A stretch of 64,000 nucleotides of DNA. Origin: Micromonospora haikouensis (GTDB lineage Bacteria > Actinomycetota > Actinomycetes > Mycobacteriales > Micromonosporaceae). The translations under genes were made by a program, and so were the position numbers. The stretch spans positions 186,001 through 250,000 of the forward strand of contig NZ_FMCW01000005.1 of assembly GCF_900091595.1 (NCBI RefSeq). Direction: 5' to 3'. Under the pieces are notes generated by a model, which made no database searches, was not told where the DNA came from, and worked only from the letters and a program-made list of their open reading frames with translations. The first letter of the stretch is position 1, and each line of letters begins with the position of its first letter. This document shows, one piece after another, positions 1 to 7,582 of this stretch.

Positions 1-3000
1 CGGCGCGGGTTGCCCGCCAGCCAGCGCAGCAGCTTGTCCACCATCGCCTCGGCGCGTTCCCGCTCGGGGCCCACCATCCACCGGGCGGCCAGCTCGATCG
101 CGTCGAACCGGGCCGCCACGTACTCCAGCAGCGCCGACCGGTCGGCGCTGGCGTCCTCGGCGAGCATCGCGGCGGCGTGCACCAGGTTGCCCACCCCCTG
201 CGCGGCGCTGGCCGGGCCGCTGCCGCCGTGCCGTTCCAGCAGCCAGCGCAGGCTGCACCGCAAAGCGCTGTCCATGCCCGACGGGGTGACCCGCACCGGC
301 TCCCCCTCGTCGACCAGCGGCCGGTCGTCGGAGAGGCCGCGCAGCCCCCACCAGTCGTCGGGGTGCGCGCCGGACACCCCGGCGGCGGCGAGGCGGGCCA
401 GCTCGGCCGCCGCCGCGCTGCGCCGGTGGTAGGGCGCGGCCGGGTCGGCCACGGCGGTACGCAGCTCCGCCACCAACGCCGGCAGGGTCAGCGCCCGGGG
501 CGGCCCGGCCACCGGCAGACTCCCCCGGCCAGGCTCCGCACCGCCGTCGGCCGGAGTGCCGGCCCCCGCCGCGCCGCCCGCATGGCCACCGCTCGCCACA
601 GGGGTGGCCTCCGCTTCGCCGCTCGGCACAGGGCCGGTGTCGCCACCGCCGTCCGGGCCGCCGTCGGGGGTCTGGCCGGCGGAGTCGCCGCCCGGCGGCG
701 GGGTCGGGTCCAGCTCGTACAGGAACCGGCTGGGCTGCTCCTCGTGGTCGTCGCCGCCCACCGCGGCCGAGGCGACCGCGCTGACCAGCAGCCGGCGGCG
801 GGCCCGGGTCACGGCCACGTGGAAGAGCCGGCGCTCCTCGTCGAGCAGGGCGGAGGTCTGCCCGACGAGGACCGCCCGCCCGCCGTCGCCCGGAGCCTGC
901 CCACCGCGGCCGCCGTCGCCGGCGGCCCGCCCGGTCTGGCCGATGTCGTACCCGCCGATGTCGTGCCCGCCGGCGTCGCGGCCGGCGAGCACGTCCACCA
1001 GGCGCTCGGAGCCGAGCAGGCTGCCGCGCAGCCGCAGGTCCGGCCAGACGCCCTCCTGCACCCCGGCGACGGCGACCAGGTCCCACTCCAGCCCCTTCGC
1101 CGCGTGCGCGGTGAGCAGCCGGACGGCCTCCCCCCGGTCCGCCGTCGGCGCCAGGGTGTCGGCCGGCAGATCCTGGCCGAGCACGTGGTCGAGGAAGACC
1201 TCGGTGCGCGCACCGGGCAGCCGGTCGGCGAACCGGGCCGCCGCGTCGAAGAGCACCAGCACGGCGTCGAGATCCCGGTCGGCGGCCTCGGCCCGCCACC
1301 GCCGCGCGGTCTCGTGCTCCCCGGTCGCCGCCCGGCCGAGCGCGATCGCGCCCGCCCAGCGTTCGGCCAGGCCGCTGGCGTCCCACACCGCCCAGAGCAC
1401 GTCCTCGGCGGTGGCACCCGGTCGCTGGGCCGCCTCCCGGGCGATCGCCAGCAGCCCGGCCACCGCCTGCGCCGGCTCCGCCCAGTGCCGGTCGATCCCG
1501 GACAGCTCCTCCGGGTCACGCAGCGCGTCGACGATCAGCTCGCCGGAGGGGCGGCGGTCACCGATCGCCAGGGCGAGCGCCCGCAGCCCCTGGCGCAGCC
1601 GCCGCTCGGCCAGCGGGTCGGCCCCGCCCAGCGGCGAGTGCAGCAGCGCCACCGCCGCCTCCTCGTCCAACCGGGCCGGCTCCAGGGCGCAGCGCAGCAG
1701 GAGCAGCAGCGGGGCGACCGCCGGCTGGAGGTGCAGCGGCAGGTCCTCGCCGTGCACCACGGTCGGCACCCCGGCCGTGTGCAGGGCCCGGCGCAGCGCC
1801 GGCAACTGCCGGGCCGTCGAGCGCACCAGCACCGCCATCCGCGACCACGGCACCCCGTCGAGCAGGTGCGCGGCGCGCAGCGCCTGGGCCAGCCAGGCGG
1901 CCTCGCTGGTGGCCGAGCGGAAGGTGCGCACCTCCACCGTGCCGGGTGGGGCGTCGGGCAGCGGGCGCAGCCGCCGGTGGGCCGCCGGGCCACGCAGCCG
2001 GCCGGCGAGCCGCCGGGTCGCGGCGATCAGCCCCGGCCCCGCCCGGTACGACGTGGTCAGCACGACCTGGGCGGCCGGCGCCCCGGAGGCGGTGCGGAAG
2101 CGGTGCGGGAAGGCGGCCACCCCGGCCGGGTCGGTGCCCCGGAACGCGTACGTGGCCGAGTCGGGGTCGGCGAACGCGACCAGGGACTTGCCGCCGCCGG
2201 CCAGCACGGCGAGCAGGTCGAGCTGGGCGGGGTCGGTGTCGGCCAGCTCGTCGACGTAGACGTGGGCGAGGCGGCGGCGCTCGGCGTCCAGCAGCCCCGG
2301 GTCGTCGAGCAGCAGGCCGGTGGCGGCCCGGACCAGCTCTGCCGGATCGTACGCGACCGAGCCGCGGTTGCTGACGTCGCGCAGCGCGAGCACGGCCACG
2401 TACTCCCGCAGGAAACGCGCGGCGGCCGGCCAGTCGGCGCGGCCCAGCCGCTCGCCCAACCGGGCCAGCTCCACCGGGCCCACCCCGCGCTCCGCCGCCC
2501 GCATCAGCAGGTCGCGAAGCTGGGCCGCGAACGCCCGGGTACGCAGAGCCGGCCGCAGGTCCTCCGGCCAGCCGACCGGGTCGTCGTCGGGCTCCTCGCC
2601 GACCACGTCCAGCAACTCCCGGATGATCAGATCCTGCTCGGGGCCGGTGAGCAGGCGCGGCGACGGCTCGCCCCGTTCGGCGGCGGCCCGGCGCAGCAGC
2701 CCGTAGGCGTACGCCGGGAAGGTGCGCACCAGCGGCTCGCGCAGCACCCGCTGCCCGTCGCCGGCCACCCGGGCCTCGATCCGGCGGCGCAGGTCGGTGG
2801 CCTGCCGCCGGCCGAAGGTGAGCACCAGGACCCGCTCCGGGTCGACCCCCTCGGCCACCCGGGCGGCGACCGCCTCCACCAGCACGCTGCTCTTGCCGGT
2901 GCCCGGCCCACCGACGACCAGCATCGGCCCGTCGGTGTGCGCCACGACCTCGGCCTGCACCGGGTCGTCCCGCCACCCGTCGCCCCACGCCAGCCCCGCC

Positions 3001-3350
3001 GCGCCACCCCGCACGTCGTCGCCCGGCGGTGTGTCATCGTCGTGCCGCGTGCCATCGTCTTGCCGCACGTCGACGTCCTGCCGCAGGTCAACGCGCTGCC
3101 GCAGGCCAACGGGCTGCCGAACGTCGTCGCCCGGCCGCACGCCAACGCCCTGCCGCGCGCCGTTGTCGAACCCGCCGTGACCGGTCTGCCCGCCGTGGTC
3201 GGCCTGCGCGCCATCGCCGCCCGGCCCGCCGGCCCGACGCTCCCGCCCGGCCGCCCCTTCGGGCCGACCGCCCCCCAACGCCGCCCCGTCGGACCGGCGG
3301 TCCCCCCGGGCCGCCTCGACAGGCCGGCGCACCAGCCGGTACGCCTGCAT
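1..3350 (-). CDS. AdnA-like UvrD-family helicase-nuclease, C-terminus beyond window edge
   Basis: About 1116 codons lie in the window and the frame runs off the left edge without a stop. Superfamily 1 helicase motifs are clear in order: Walker A GPGTGKSS (near residue 155), TFGRRQ, Walker B VDELADTDPAQLDLL, DPDSATYAFRG, LTTSYR, HAAKGLEWD and VAVTRARRRL. After a low-complexity linker comes SGMDSALRCSLRWLLERHG and GNLVHA, the entry to a RecB-like PD-(D/E)XK nuclease whose catalytic part lies outside. This architecture matches actinobacterial AdnA/AdnB, the motor-nucleases that resect double-strand breaks; first position in its transcription unit suggests AdnA. The ATG start (MQAYRLVRRP) fits the family N-terminus. 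About 95 residues of D/R/Q/G-rich repeats separate it from the Q-motif-like RDDPVQAEVV, where relatives have only a few residues. Confidence 0.85.
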   Translation of the reverse strand, partial: MQAYRLVRRPVEAARGDRRSDGAALGGGRPEGAAGRERRAGGPGGDGAQADHGGQTGHGGFDNGARQGVGVRPGDDVRQPVGLRQRVDLRQDVDVRQDDGTRHDDDTPPGDDVRGGAAGLAWGDGWRDDPVQAEVVAHTDGPMLVVGGPGTGKSSVLVEAVAARVAEGVDPERVLVLTFGRRQATDLRRRIEARVAGDGQRVLREPLVRTFPAYAYGLLRRAAAERGEPSPRLLTGPEQDLIIRELLDVVGEEPDDDPVGWPEDLRPALRTRAFAAQLRDLLMRAAERGVGPVELARLGERLGRADWPAAARFLREYVAVLALRDVSNRGSVAYDPAELVRAATGLLLDDPGLLDAERRRLAHVYVDELADTDPAQLDLLAVLAGGGKSLVAFADPDSATYAFRGTDPAGVAAFPHRFRTASGAPAAQVVLTTSYRAGPGLIAATRRLAGRLRGPAAHRRLRPLPDAPPGTVEVRTFRSATSEAAWLAQALRAAHLLDGVPWSRMAVLVRSTARQLPALRRALHTAGVPTVVHGEDLPLHLQPAVAPLLLLLRCALEPARLDEEAAVALLHSPLGGADPLAERRLRQGLRALALAIGDRRPSGELIVDALRDPEELSGIDRHWAEPAQAVAGLLAIAREAAQRPGATAEDVLWAVWDASGLAERWAGAIALGRAATGEHETARRWRAEAADRDLDAVLVLFDAAARFADRLPGARTEVFLDHVLGQDLPADTLAPTADRGEAVRLLTAHAAKGLEWDLVAVAGVQEGVWPDLRLRGSLLGSERLVDVLAGRDAGGHDIGGYDIGQTGRAAGDGGRGGQAPGDGGRAVLVGQTSALLDEERRLFHVAVTRARRRLLVSAVASAAVGGDDHEEQPSRFLYELDPTPPPGGDSAGQTPDGGPDGGGDTGPVPSGEAEATPVASGGHAGGAAGAGTPADGGAEPGRGSLPVAGPPRALTLPALVAELRTAVADPAAPYHRRSAAAAELARLAAAGVSGAHPDDWWGLRGLSDDRPLVDEGEPVRVTPSGMDSALRCSLRWLLERHGGSGPASAAQGVGNLVHAAAMLAEDASADRSALLEYVAARFDAIELAARWMVGPERERAEAMVDKLLRWLAGNPR
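3042..3167. repeat. in-frame 18-bp minisatellite, 7 units
   Basis: Seven degenerate 18-bp units of the type ctgccgcaggtcaacgcg lie inside the helicase reading frame and encode six-residue repeats ending in R-Q on the minus strand (DVDVRQ, RVDLRQ, PVGLRQ). They form the core of the N-terminal insertion. Confidence 0.8.
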
Positions 3351-3411
3351 CCCCCCATCCCACCACGCCCCACCGACACTCACCCCACCCCGGGCCTCCC
3401 CGCCCCGCTCC

Positions 3412-3477
3412 GCCTCCTCCCACCCCCGCCCCGGCCCCTCCCTCCGCAGCCTCGCCCTGCGGGGGGCGGGAGGAGGC
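3412..3477 (-). terminator. candidate hairpin after the LOG gene in a G/C-skewed spacer
   Basis: The spacer between the LOG stop (3518) and the helicase start (3350) is pyrimidine-rich on one side and purine-rich on the other. The arms gcctcctccc-a-ccccc (3412-3427) and gggggcgggaggaggc (3462-3477) pair with one mismatch. Between 3461 and 3535 the plus strand carries repeated G-runs and three caagggg-type heptamers (from 3494), so quadruplex formation is also possible. No T-run follows. Confidence 0.4.
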
Positions 3478-3517
3478 AGGGCGGGGTGGAGCAAGGGGCA
3501 AGGGGCAAGGGGGCGGG

Positions 3518-4063
3518 TCAGGGGAGGTGGGATTCCAGGGTGGTCAGGGCGGCGGAGATGGTGTCGGCCACCAGGAGGAGGTCCTGGCCCGCCGGCTTGA
3601 GGAAGTGGCGGTCCGTGAGGGTGGTGAGCCAGTCGAGCAGGGGGCGGTAGAAGCCGTCCGTGTCGACCAGCACCATCGGCTTGGTGTGCAGGGCGAGGGT
3701 GGCGGTCGTCCACACCTCGAACAGCTCGTCCAGGGTGCCCAGCCCGCCGGGCAGGGTGAGGAAGGCGTCCGACTTCTCGATCATCAGCGTCTTGCGGTCG
3801 GCCATGCTGGCGGTGACCAGCAGCTCGTCCGAGGCGAGGTCGGCGACCTCCAGGTCGACCAGGGACTGCGGGATCACCCCGACCGTGCGGCCGCCGGCCG
3901 ACCGGGCACCGTCCACCACCGCCCCCATCATCCCGACGCAGCCGCCGCCGCTGACCAGGGTGTGCCCGCGCCGGGCGATCTCCCGGCCGGTCTCGGCGGC
4001 GAGGTCCAGCCAGCGCTGGTCGAGGGTGCGGGAGGACGCGCAGAACACGCAGATCGCGGCCAC
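3518..4063 (-). CDS. LOG family protein (TIGR00730 type)
   Basis: A 181-residue Rossmann-fold protein with the LOG signature PGGLGTLDE and the glycine loop SGGGCVGMMGAV. Characterised members are cytokinin riboside 5'-monophosphate phosphoribohydrolases; bacterial members may act as general nucleotide-5'-monophosphate glycosylases. The substrate here is unknown. I place the start at the GTG at 4061-4063 (VAAICVFCASS), because GGGAGGG sits 9 bases upstream and family proteins begin close to this motif. An ATG at 4099 would overlap the preceding LOG gene by 32 bases. The gene follows the other LOG gene by 4 bases, so the two are probably co-transcribed. Confidence 0.88.
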   Translation of the reverse strand: MAAICVFCASSRTLDQRWLDLAAETGREIARRGHTLVSGGGCVGMMGAVVDGARSAGGRTVGVIPQSLVDLEVADLASDELLVTASMADRKTLMIEKSDAFLTLPGGLGTLDELFEVWTTATLALHTKPMVLVDTDGFYRPLLDWLTTLTDRHFLKPAGQDLLLVADTISAALTTLESHLP

Positions 4064-4067
4064 CGGC

Positions 4068-4952
4068 TCAGCCCTCCCGGGCCTGGTCGGCGGCGGCACC
4101 CTCGGCAGCGGCCCGCTGGTCGGCCTCGGTGCGCGCGACCGCCTCCTCGCGGATCGCCTCCTGCTCGGCGGAGAGGGCCGCCTCGGCGGCCACGATGTGC
4201 CGCACGGCGGCGTCCACGTCGTCGGTGAGGCAGATCAGCTCCAGGTCGACCGGCCCGATCTTGCCGTCGGCGGCCATCGTGTCGCGCAGCCAGTCGAGCA
4301 GGCCCCGCCAGTAGTCCGTGCCCATCAGCACCACCGGGAACCGGGTGACCTTGCCGGTCTGCACCAGCGTCAACGCCTCGAACAGCTCGTCCATGGTGCC
4401 GAACCCGCCGGGCAGCACCACGAACGCCTGGGCGTACTTGACGAACATGGTCTTGCGGGCGAAGAAGTAGCGGAAGTCGATGGCCAGGTCGACCCAGTCG
4501 TTGAGGCCCTGCTCGAAGGGCAGCTCGATGCCGAGCCCGACGGAGAGCCCGCCGGCCTCGCTGGCGCCCCGGTTGGCCGCCTCCATCACGCCCGGCCCGC
4601 CGCCGGTGATCACGGCGTAGCCCGCGCGGGCCAGGGCGGCGCCCAGTTCCTCGGCCAGCCGACACTCGGGGCTGTCCGGCTTGCTGCGGGCGGAGCCGAA
4701 GACGCTGACCGCGGGCGGCAGGTCGGCCAGGGTGTCGAAACCCTCCACGAACTCGGACAGGATGCGCAGCGCCCGCCAGGCGTCCTTCGTCTTCCAGTCG
4801 CCACGGCCACGCGAGTCCAGCAGCCGCTGGTCGGCGGTGCTGGTCGGGATCGCGCCGCGACGCAGCGTGACCGCGCCCCGGTGCCGCTCCCGCCCCGGCT
4901 CGCGGGCCGGACCGCGCCCGCCGCTGTCGCTCCTGGCAGCCCTGTCACTCAT
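4068..4952 (-). CDS. second LOG family protein with N- and C-terminal extensions
   Basis: A 294-residue LOG-type protein: SVFGSARSKPDSPE, TGGGPGVMEAANRG and the signature VVLPGGFGTMDELFEALTL. It is much longer than its downstream neighbour. It has about 70 charged N-terminal residues before the Rossmann core and an alanine/glutamate-rich, probably helical, C-terminal tail. The start is the ATG at 4950-4952 (MSDRAARSDSG). No Shine-Dalgarno is present, but TACGGT lies 7 bases upstream, which fits a leaderless transcript; the open frame continues to 5066 only by chance. The pair resembles two divergent LOG paralogues kept side by side, with distinct substrates or a hetero-oligomer as possible reasons. 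Confidence 0.88.
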   Translation of the reverse strand: MSDRAARSDSGGRGPAREPGRERHRGAVTLRRGAIPTSTADQRLLDSRGRGDWKTKDAWRALRILSEFVEGFDTLADLPPAVSVFGSARSKPDSPECRLAEELGAALARAGYAVITGGGPGVMEAANRGASEAGGLSVGLGIELPFEQGLNDWVDLAIDFRYFFARKTMFVKYAQAFVVLPGGFGTMDELFEALTLVQTGKVTRFPVVLMGTDYWRGLLDWLRDTMAADGKIGPVDLELICLTDDVDAAVRHIVAAEAALSAEQEAIREEAVARTEADQRAAAEGAAADQAREG

Positions 4953-4959
4953 GGAAGCA

Positions 4960-4965
4960 ACCGTA
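4960..4965 (-). promoter_or_regulatory. -10 element TACGGT, leaderless LOG transcript
   Basis: TACGGT on the minus strand ends 7 bases before the ATG at 4952, the spacing expected when transcription starts at the start codon. No ribosome binding site is visible. Confidence 0.5.
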
Positions 4966-5070
4966 GTGGAGGGGCGGTAGCGGGGTGCGACGCCCGCACC
5001 AGGGGCGGGTCGGAGAAATTTTCCGCGACCAGGGCAACTAATTCGCTCGCCCGTACGTCTTACCATTCAT

Positions 5071-5081
5071 ATACCGGGTAT
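5071..5081. promoter_or_regulatory. short palindrome upstream of the 55-aa gene
   Basis: ATACC-G-GGTAT has perfect 5-bp arms and lies 33 bases before the GTG start. It shares the ATAC-N3-GTAT form with the palindrome at 11024-11040. It could be an operator; evidence is only symmetry and position. Confidence 0.3.
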
Positions 5082-5114
5082 GCCCCGGCACGCGCCTTCG
5101 GGGGAGGAGCCAGC

Positions 5115-5282
5115 GTGATCAGCAACAGCGAGATGATCCGGATCCGTCGGCAGATGCAGCGGCGGATCCGGGACGTGGTGGCCGAGCGCCGCCGCGCCCG
5201 GCAGATGGAAGCCCCCGTCGCCGACCTCACCGGCGACCCGACCGACACCCGCCCCGAGTCGTCCCTGGCCCCGACCGCCTGA
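5115..5282 (+). CDS. small unknown protein, 55 aa
   Basis: A GTG-started frame preceded by GGGGAGGAG with 5 spacer bases, one of the best ribosome binding sites in the window. The product begins [18 protein letters not shown] and has a strongly basic, probably helical first half rich in Arg ([16 protein letters not shown]), then an acidic, proline-containing tail ending SLAPTA. I do not recognise the family. The AT-richer upstream stretch contains the short palindrome ATACC-G-GGTAT at 5071-5081. A perfect hairpin follows directly downstream, so this looks like a complete small transcription unit rather than a chance frame. Confidence 0.7.
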   Translation: MISNSEMIRIRRQMQRRIRDVVAERRRARQMEAPVADLTGDPTDTRPESSLAPTA

Positions 5283-5297
5283 CCGACCGACGCACGT

Positions 5298-5347
5298 CGC
5301 CGGGGCGGCCCGCCCACCGCAGCGCGGTGCAGCGGGCCGCCCCGGCG
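5298..5347. terminator. bidirectional hairpin between convergent genes
   Basis: A perfect 16-bp inverted repeat (cgccggggcggcccgc and its complement, 5298-5313 and 5332-5347) encloses an inner stem caccgc/gcggtg. It lies between the 55-aa gene and the dapE stop. There is no U-tract, as is common in high-GC actinobacteria. Just beyond it, 5355-5425 contains three decayed direct repeats around gcgctcagg. Confidence 0.8.
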
Positions 5348-5421
5348 CGTCCGCGCCGGCACCCGTGCGCTCAGGGCCGGGCCGGCACCCGTGCGCTCAG
5401 GCCGCGCCGGCCCCGGGGCGC

Positions 5422-6495
5422 TCAGGCCGGGGCGAGCCAGCGGTGCAGGGTCGCCGCGCCGTCGCGGATCTTGCCGATCTCGACGTGCTCGTCGGGGTGG
5501 TGGGCCAGGTTGGGGTCGCCCGGGCCGAAGTTGAGCGCGGGGATGCCCATCGCGGCGAACCGGGCCACGTCCGTCCAGCCGAGCTTGCCGATCGGCGCGG
5601 CGCCGACGGCGGCCAGGAACTCCTTCGCCGGGGCCGCCTCCAGCCCGGGCGCCGCCCCGGCGGCCACGTCGGTCACCCGCAGCTCGAAGCCGTCGAAGAC
5701 CTCGCGCAGGTGCGCCTCGGCCTCGGCCGGCGTCCGGTCGGGCGCGAACCGGTAGTTGACCTCGATCTCGCACCGGTCGGGCACCACGTTGCCGGCGACG
5801 CCGCCGCTGATCCGCACCGCGTTCATGCCCTCGCGGTAGTCGCAGCCGTCGATGGTGACGCGCCGCGCCTCGTACGTCGAGAGGCGGCGCAGCACCTCGC
5901 CCGCGCCGTGGATGGCGTTCACCCCGTGCCAGGAGCGCGCCGAGTGGGCCCGTACGCCGGTGGTGGTCACCACCGACCGCATGGTCCCCTGGCAGCCGGC
6001 CTCGACGATGCCGTACGTCGGCTCCAGCAGCACGGCGAAGTCCGCCTGGAGCCACTCCGGGTGCGCCTCGGCGACGAGGAAGAGCCCGTTGTACTTGGAC
6101 TCGATCTCCTCGGCCTCGTAGAAGAAGTACGTCACGTCGTATCGCGGGTCGGGCAGGGTGACCGCCAGGTGCAGCGCGTACGCGACGCCGGACTTCATGT
6201 CGGAGGTGCCGCAGCCGTACATGAGGTCGCCGCGCATGGTCGACGGGAAGTTGTTGTTCAGCGGCACGGTGTCCAGGTGCCCGGCGAGCACGACCCGGGA
6301 GGCCCGCCCCAGGTCGGTGCGCGCCATCACGGTGTTGCCGTGCCGGAACGTGGTCAGGTGCGGCACCCCGCGCAGCACCTCCTCGACGCAGTCGGCGATG
6401 GCCTTCTCGTGGAGGGAGACGGACTCTATGTCGACCAGTGCACGGGTCAACGCCACCGGATCGGCGAGGACCTCGGGGGTCAGCGGGTTCTCCAT
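5422..6495 (-). CDS. dapE: succinyl-diaminopimelate desuccinylase
   Basis: A 357-residue M20-family metallopeptidase that hydrolyses N-succinyl-LL-diaminopimelate to LL-diaminopimelate and succinate, feeding lysine and peptidoglycan synthesis. The two-zinc ligands are visible: [11 protein letters not shown] (His and Asp), [10 protein letters not shown] (bridging Asp), [11 protein letters not shown] (catalytic Glu-Glu), LEPTYG and the C-terminal NLAHHPDEH histidine. Length matches actinobacterial DapE. The ATG at 6493-6495 ([10 protein letters not shown]) has no Shine-Dalgarno; TACCGT 7 bases upstream suggests a leaderless message. It is divergent from dapD across only 24 bp, so two successive succinylase-branch enzymes share a control region. 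Confidence 0.95.
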   Translation of the reverse strand: MENPLTPEVLADPVALTRALVDIESVSLHEKAIADCVEEVLRGVPHLTTFRHGNTVMARTDLGRASRVVLAGHLDTVPLNNNFPSTMRGDLMYGCGTSDMKSGVAYALHLAVTLPDPRYDVTYFFYEAEEIESKYNGLFLVAEAHPEWLQADFAVLLEPTYGIVEAGCQGTMRSVVTTTGVRAHSARSWHGVNAIHGAGEVLRRLSTYEARRVTIDGCDYREGMNAVRISGGVAGNVVPDRCEIEVNYRFAPDRTPAEAEAHLREVFDGFELRVTDVAAGAAPGLEAAPAKEFLAAVGAAPIGKLGWTDVARFAAMGIPALNFGPGDPNLAHHPDEHVEIGKIRDGAATLHRWLAPA

Positions 6496-6502
6496 GGTTC
6501 GC

Positions 6503-6512
6503 ACGGTACCGT
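6503..6512. promoter_or_regulatory. shared palindromic -10 for dapD and dapE
   Basis: The 10-bp palindrome acggtaccgt reads TACCGT on both strands. On each strand exactly 7 bases separate its final T from the start codon (dapD GTG at 6520, dapE ATG at 6495). This is the geometry of two leaderless promoters using one physical element. Confidence 0.6.
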
Positions 6513-6519
6513 CACAGGC

Positions 6520-7479
6520 GTGACGACTGCACAGCCTGCGTGGGGCATCGGCCTGGCCACGATCACCGCTGACGAGCAGGTGCTCGACACCTGGTATCCG
6601 ACGGGCAAGCTGGGGCTCGGCGAGCTGCCGCTGGTCCCGGGCGAGGACGAGGCGGACGTGCTGGACCTGCCGCCGGGGGCGGTCGGCGAGCGGGCGCTGC
6701 CGGGGCTGCGTACGGTCCAGGTGGTCACCGTGATCGGCTCGCTGGACGACCCGATCTCCGACGCCGCGGACGCGTACCTCAGGTTGCACCTGCTGTCCCA
6801 CCGCCTGGTGCGGCCCAACGAGCTGAACCTCGACGGCATCTTCGGCAAGCTGGCGAACGTGGCCTGGACGTCGGCCGGGCCGTGCCCGCCGGAGCGGGTG
6901 GACGAGCTGCGGGTGATCGAGCGGGCCGCCGGCCGCCACCTGGCCGTCCACGGGGTGGACAAGTTCCCCCGGATGACCGACTACGTGGTGCCCTCCGGGG
7001 TGCGGATCGCCGACGCGGACCGCGTCCGGCTCGGCGCGCACCTGGCCGCCGGCACCACGGTCATGCACGAGGGCTTCGTCAACTTCAACGCCGGCACGCT
7101 GGGCACCTCGATGGTCGAGGGGCGGATCGTGCAGGGCGTGGTGGTCGGCGACGGCTCCGACATCGGCGGCGGCGCGTCGATCATGGGCACCCTCTCCGGC
7201 GGCGGCACCGACCGGGTGCGCATCGGCGAGCGGAGCCTGGTCGGTGCGAACGCGGGCGTCGGCATCTCGCTCGGCGACGACTGCGTGGTCGAGGCCGGCT
7301 GCTACGTCACGGCGGCCTCGAAGATCACCCTGCCGGACGGTCGGGTGGTCAAGGCCCGCGAGCTGTCCGGGGTGGACGGGTTGCTGTTCTGGCGCAACTC
7401 GGTCACCGGCGCGCTGGAGGCCCGCCCGCGCACGGGCCGGGGCATCGAGCTGAACGCCGCCCTGCACGCCAACGACTGA
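6520..7479 (+). CDS. dapD: tetrahydrodipicolinate N-succinyltransferase
   Basis: A 319-residue enzyme using succinyl-CoA to succinylate 2,3,4,5-tetrahydropyridine-2,6-dicarboxylate in the diaminopimelate pathway. It shows the actinobacterial DapD form: an N-terminal domain, then left-handed beta-helix hexapeptides ([53 protein letters not shown]), with the family motif [21 protein letters not shown]. The GTG start ([12 protein letters not shown]) lacks a Shine-Dalgarno and is served by the shared TACCGT element. The product pairs functionally with dapC at 17 kb and dapE next door. Confidence 0.95.
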   Translation: MTTAQPAWGIGLATITADEQVLDTWYPTGKLGLGELPLVPGEDEADVLDLPPGAVGERALPGLRTVQVVTVIGSLDDPISDAADAYLRLHLLSHRLVRPNELNLDGIFGKLANVAWTSAGPCPPERVDELRVIERAAGRHLAVHGVDKFPRMTDYVVPSGVRIADADRVRLGAHLAAGTTVMHEGFVNFNAGTLGTSMVEGRIVQGVVVGDGSDIGGGASIMGTLSGGGTDRVRIGERSLVGANAGVGISLGDDCVVEAGCYVTAASKITLPDGRVVKARELSGVDGLLFWRNSVTGALEARPRTGRGIELNAALHAND

Positions 7480-7538
7480 CGCCCCGCGCGGGACGGGCGA
7501 CGGCGGCCTGCGCGCCGACGGGCGACGGTAGGGCCGCA

Positions 7539-7577
7539 CGTCCGGGCCCGGCGGGATGGGACCGCCGGGCCCGGACG
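7539..7577. terminator. bidirectional hairpin between dapD and the subtilase
   Basis: Perfect 16-bp arms (cgtccgggcccggcgg, 7539-7554, with its complement at 7562-7577) and a 7-base loop, sited between two convergent stops. Confidence 0.85.
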
Positions 7578-7582
7578 CCGGG

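Noticed and set aside
177-3650. Open frame of 1157 codons on the plus strand opposite the helicase
   Set aside because: Same reason: composition is typical of antisense frames and the minus strand encodes complete SF1 helicase motifs.
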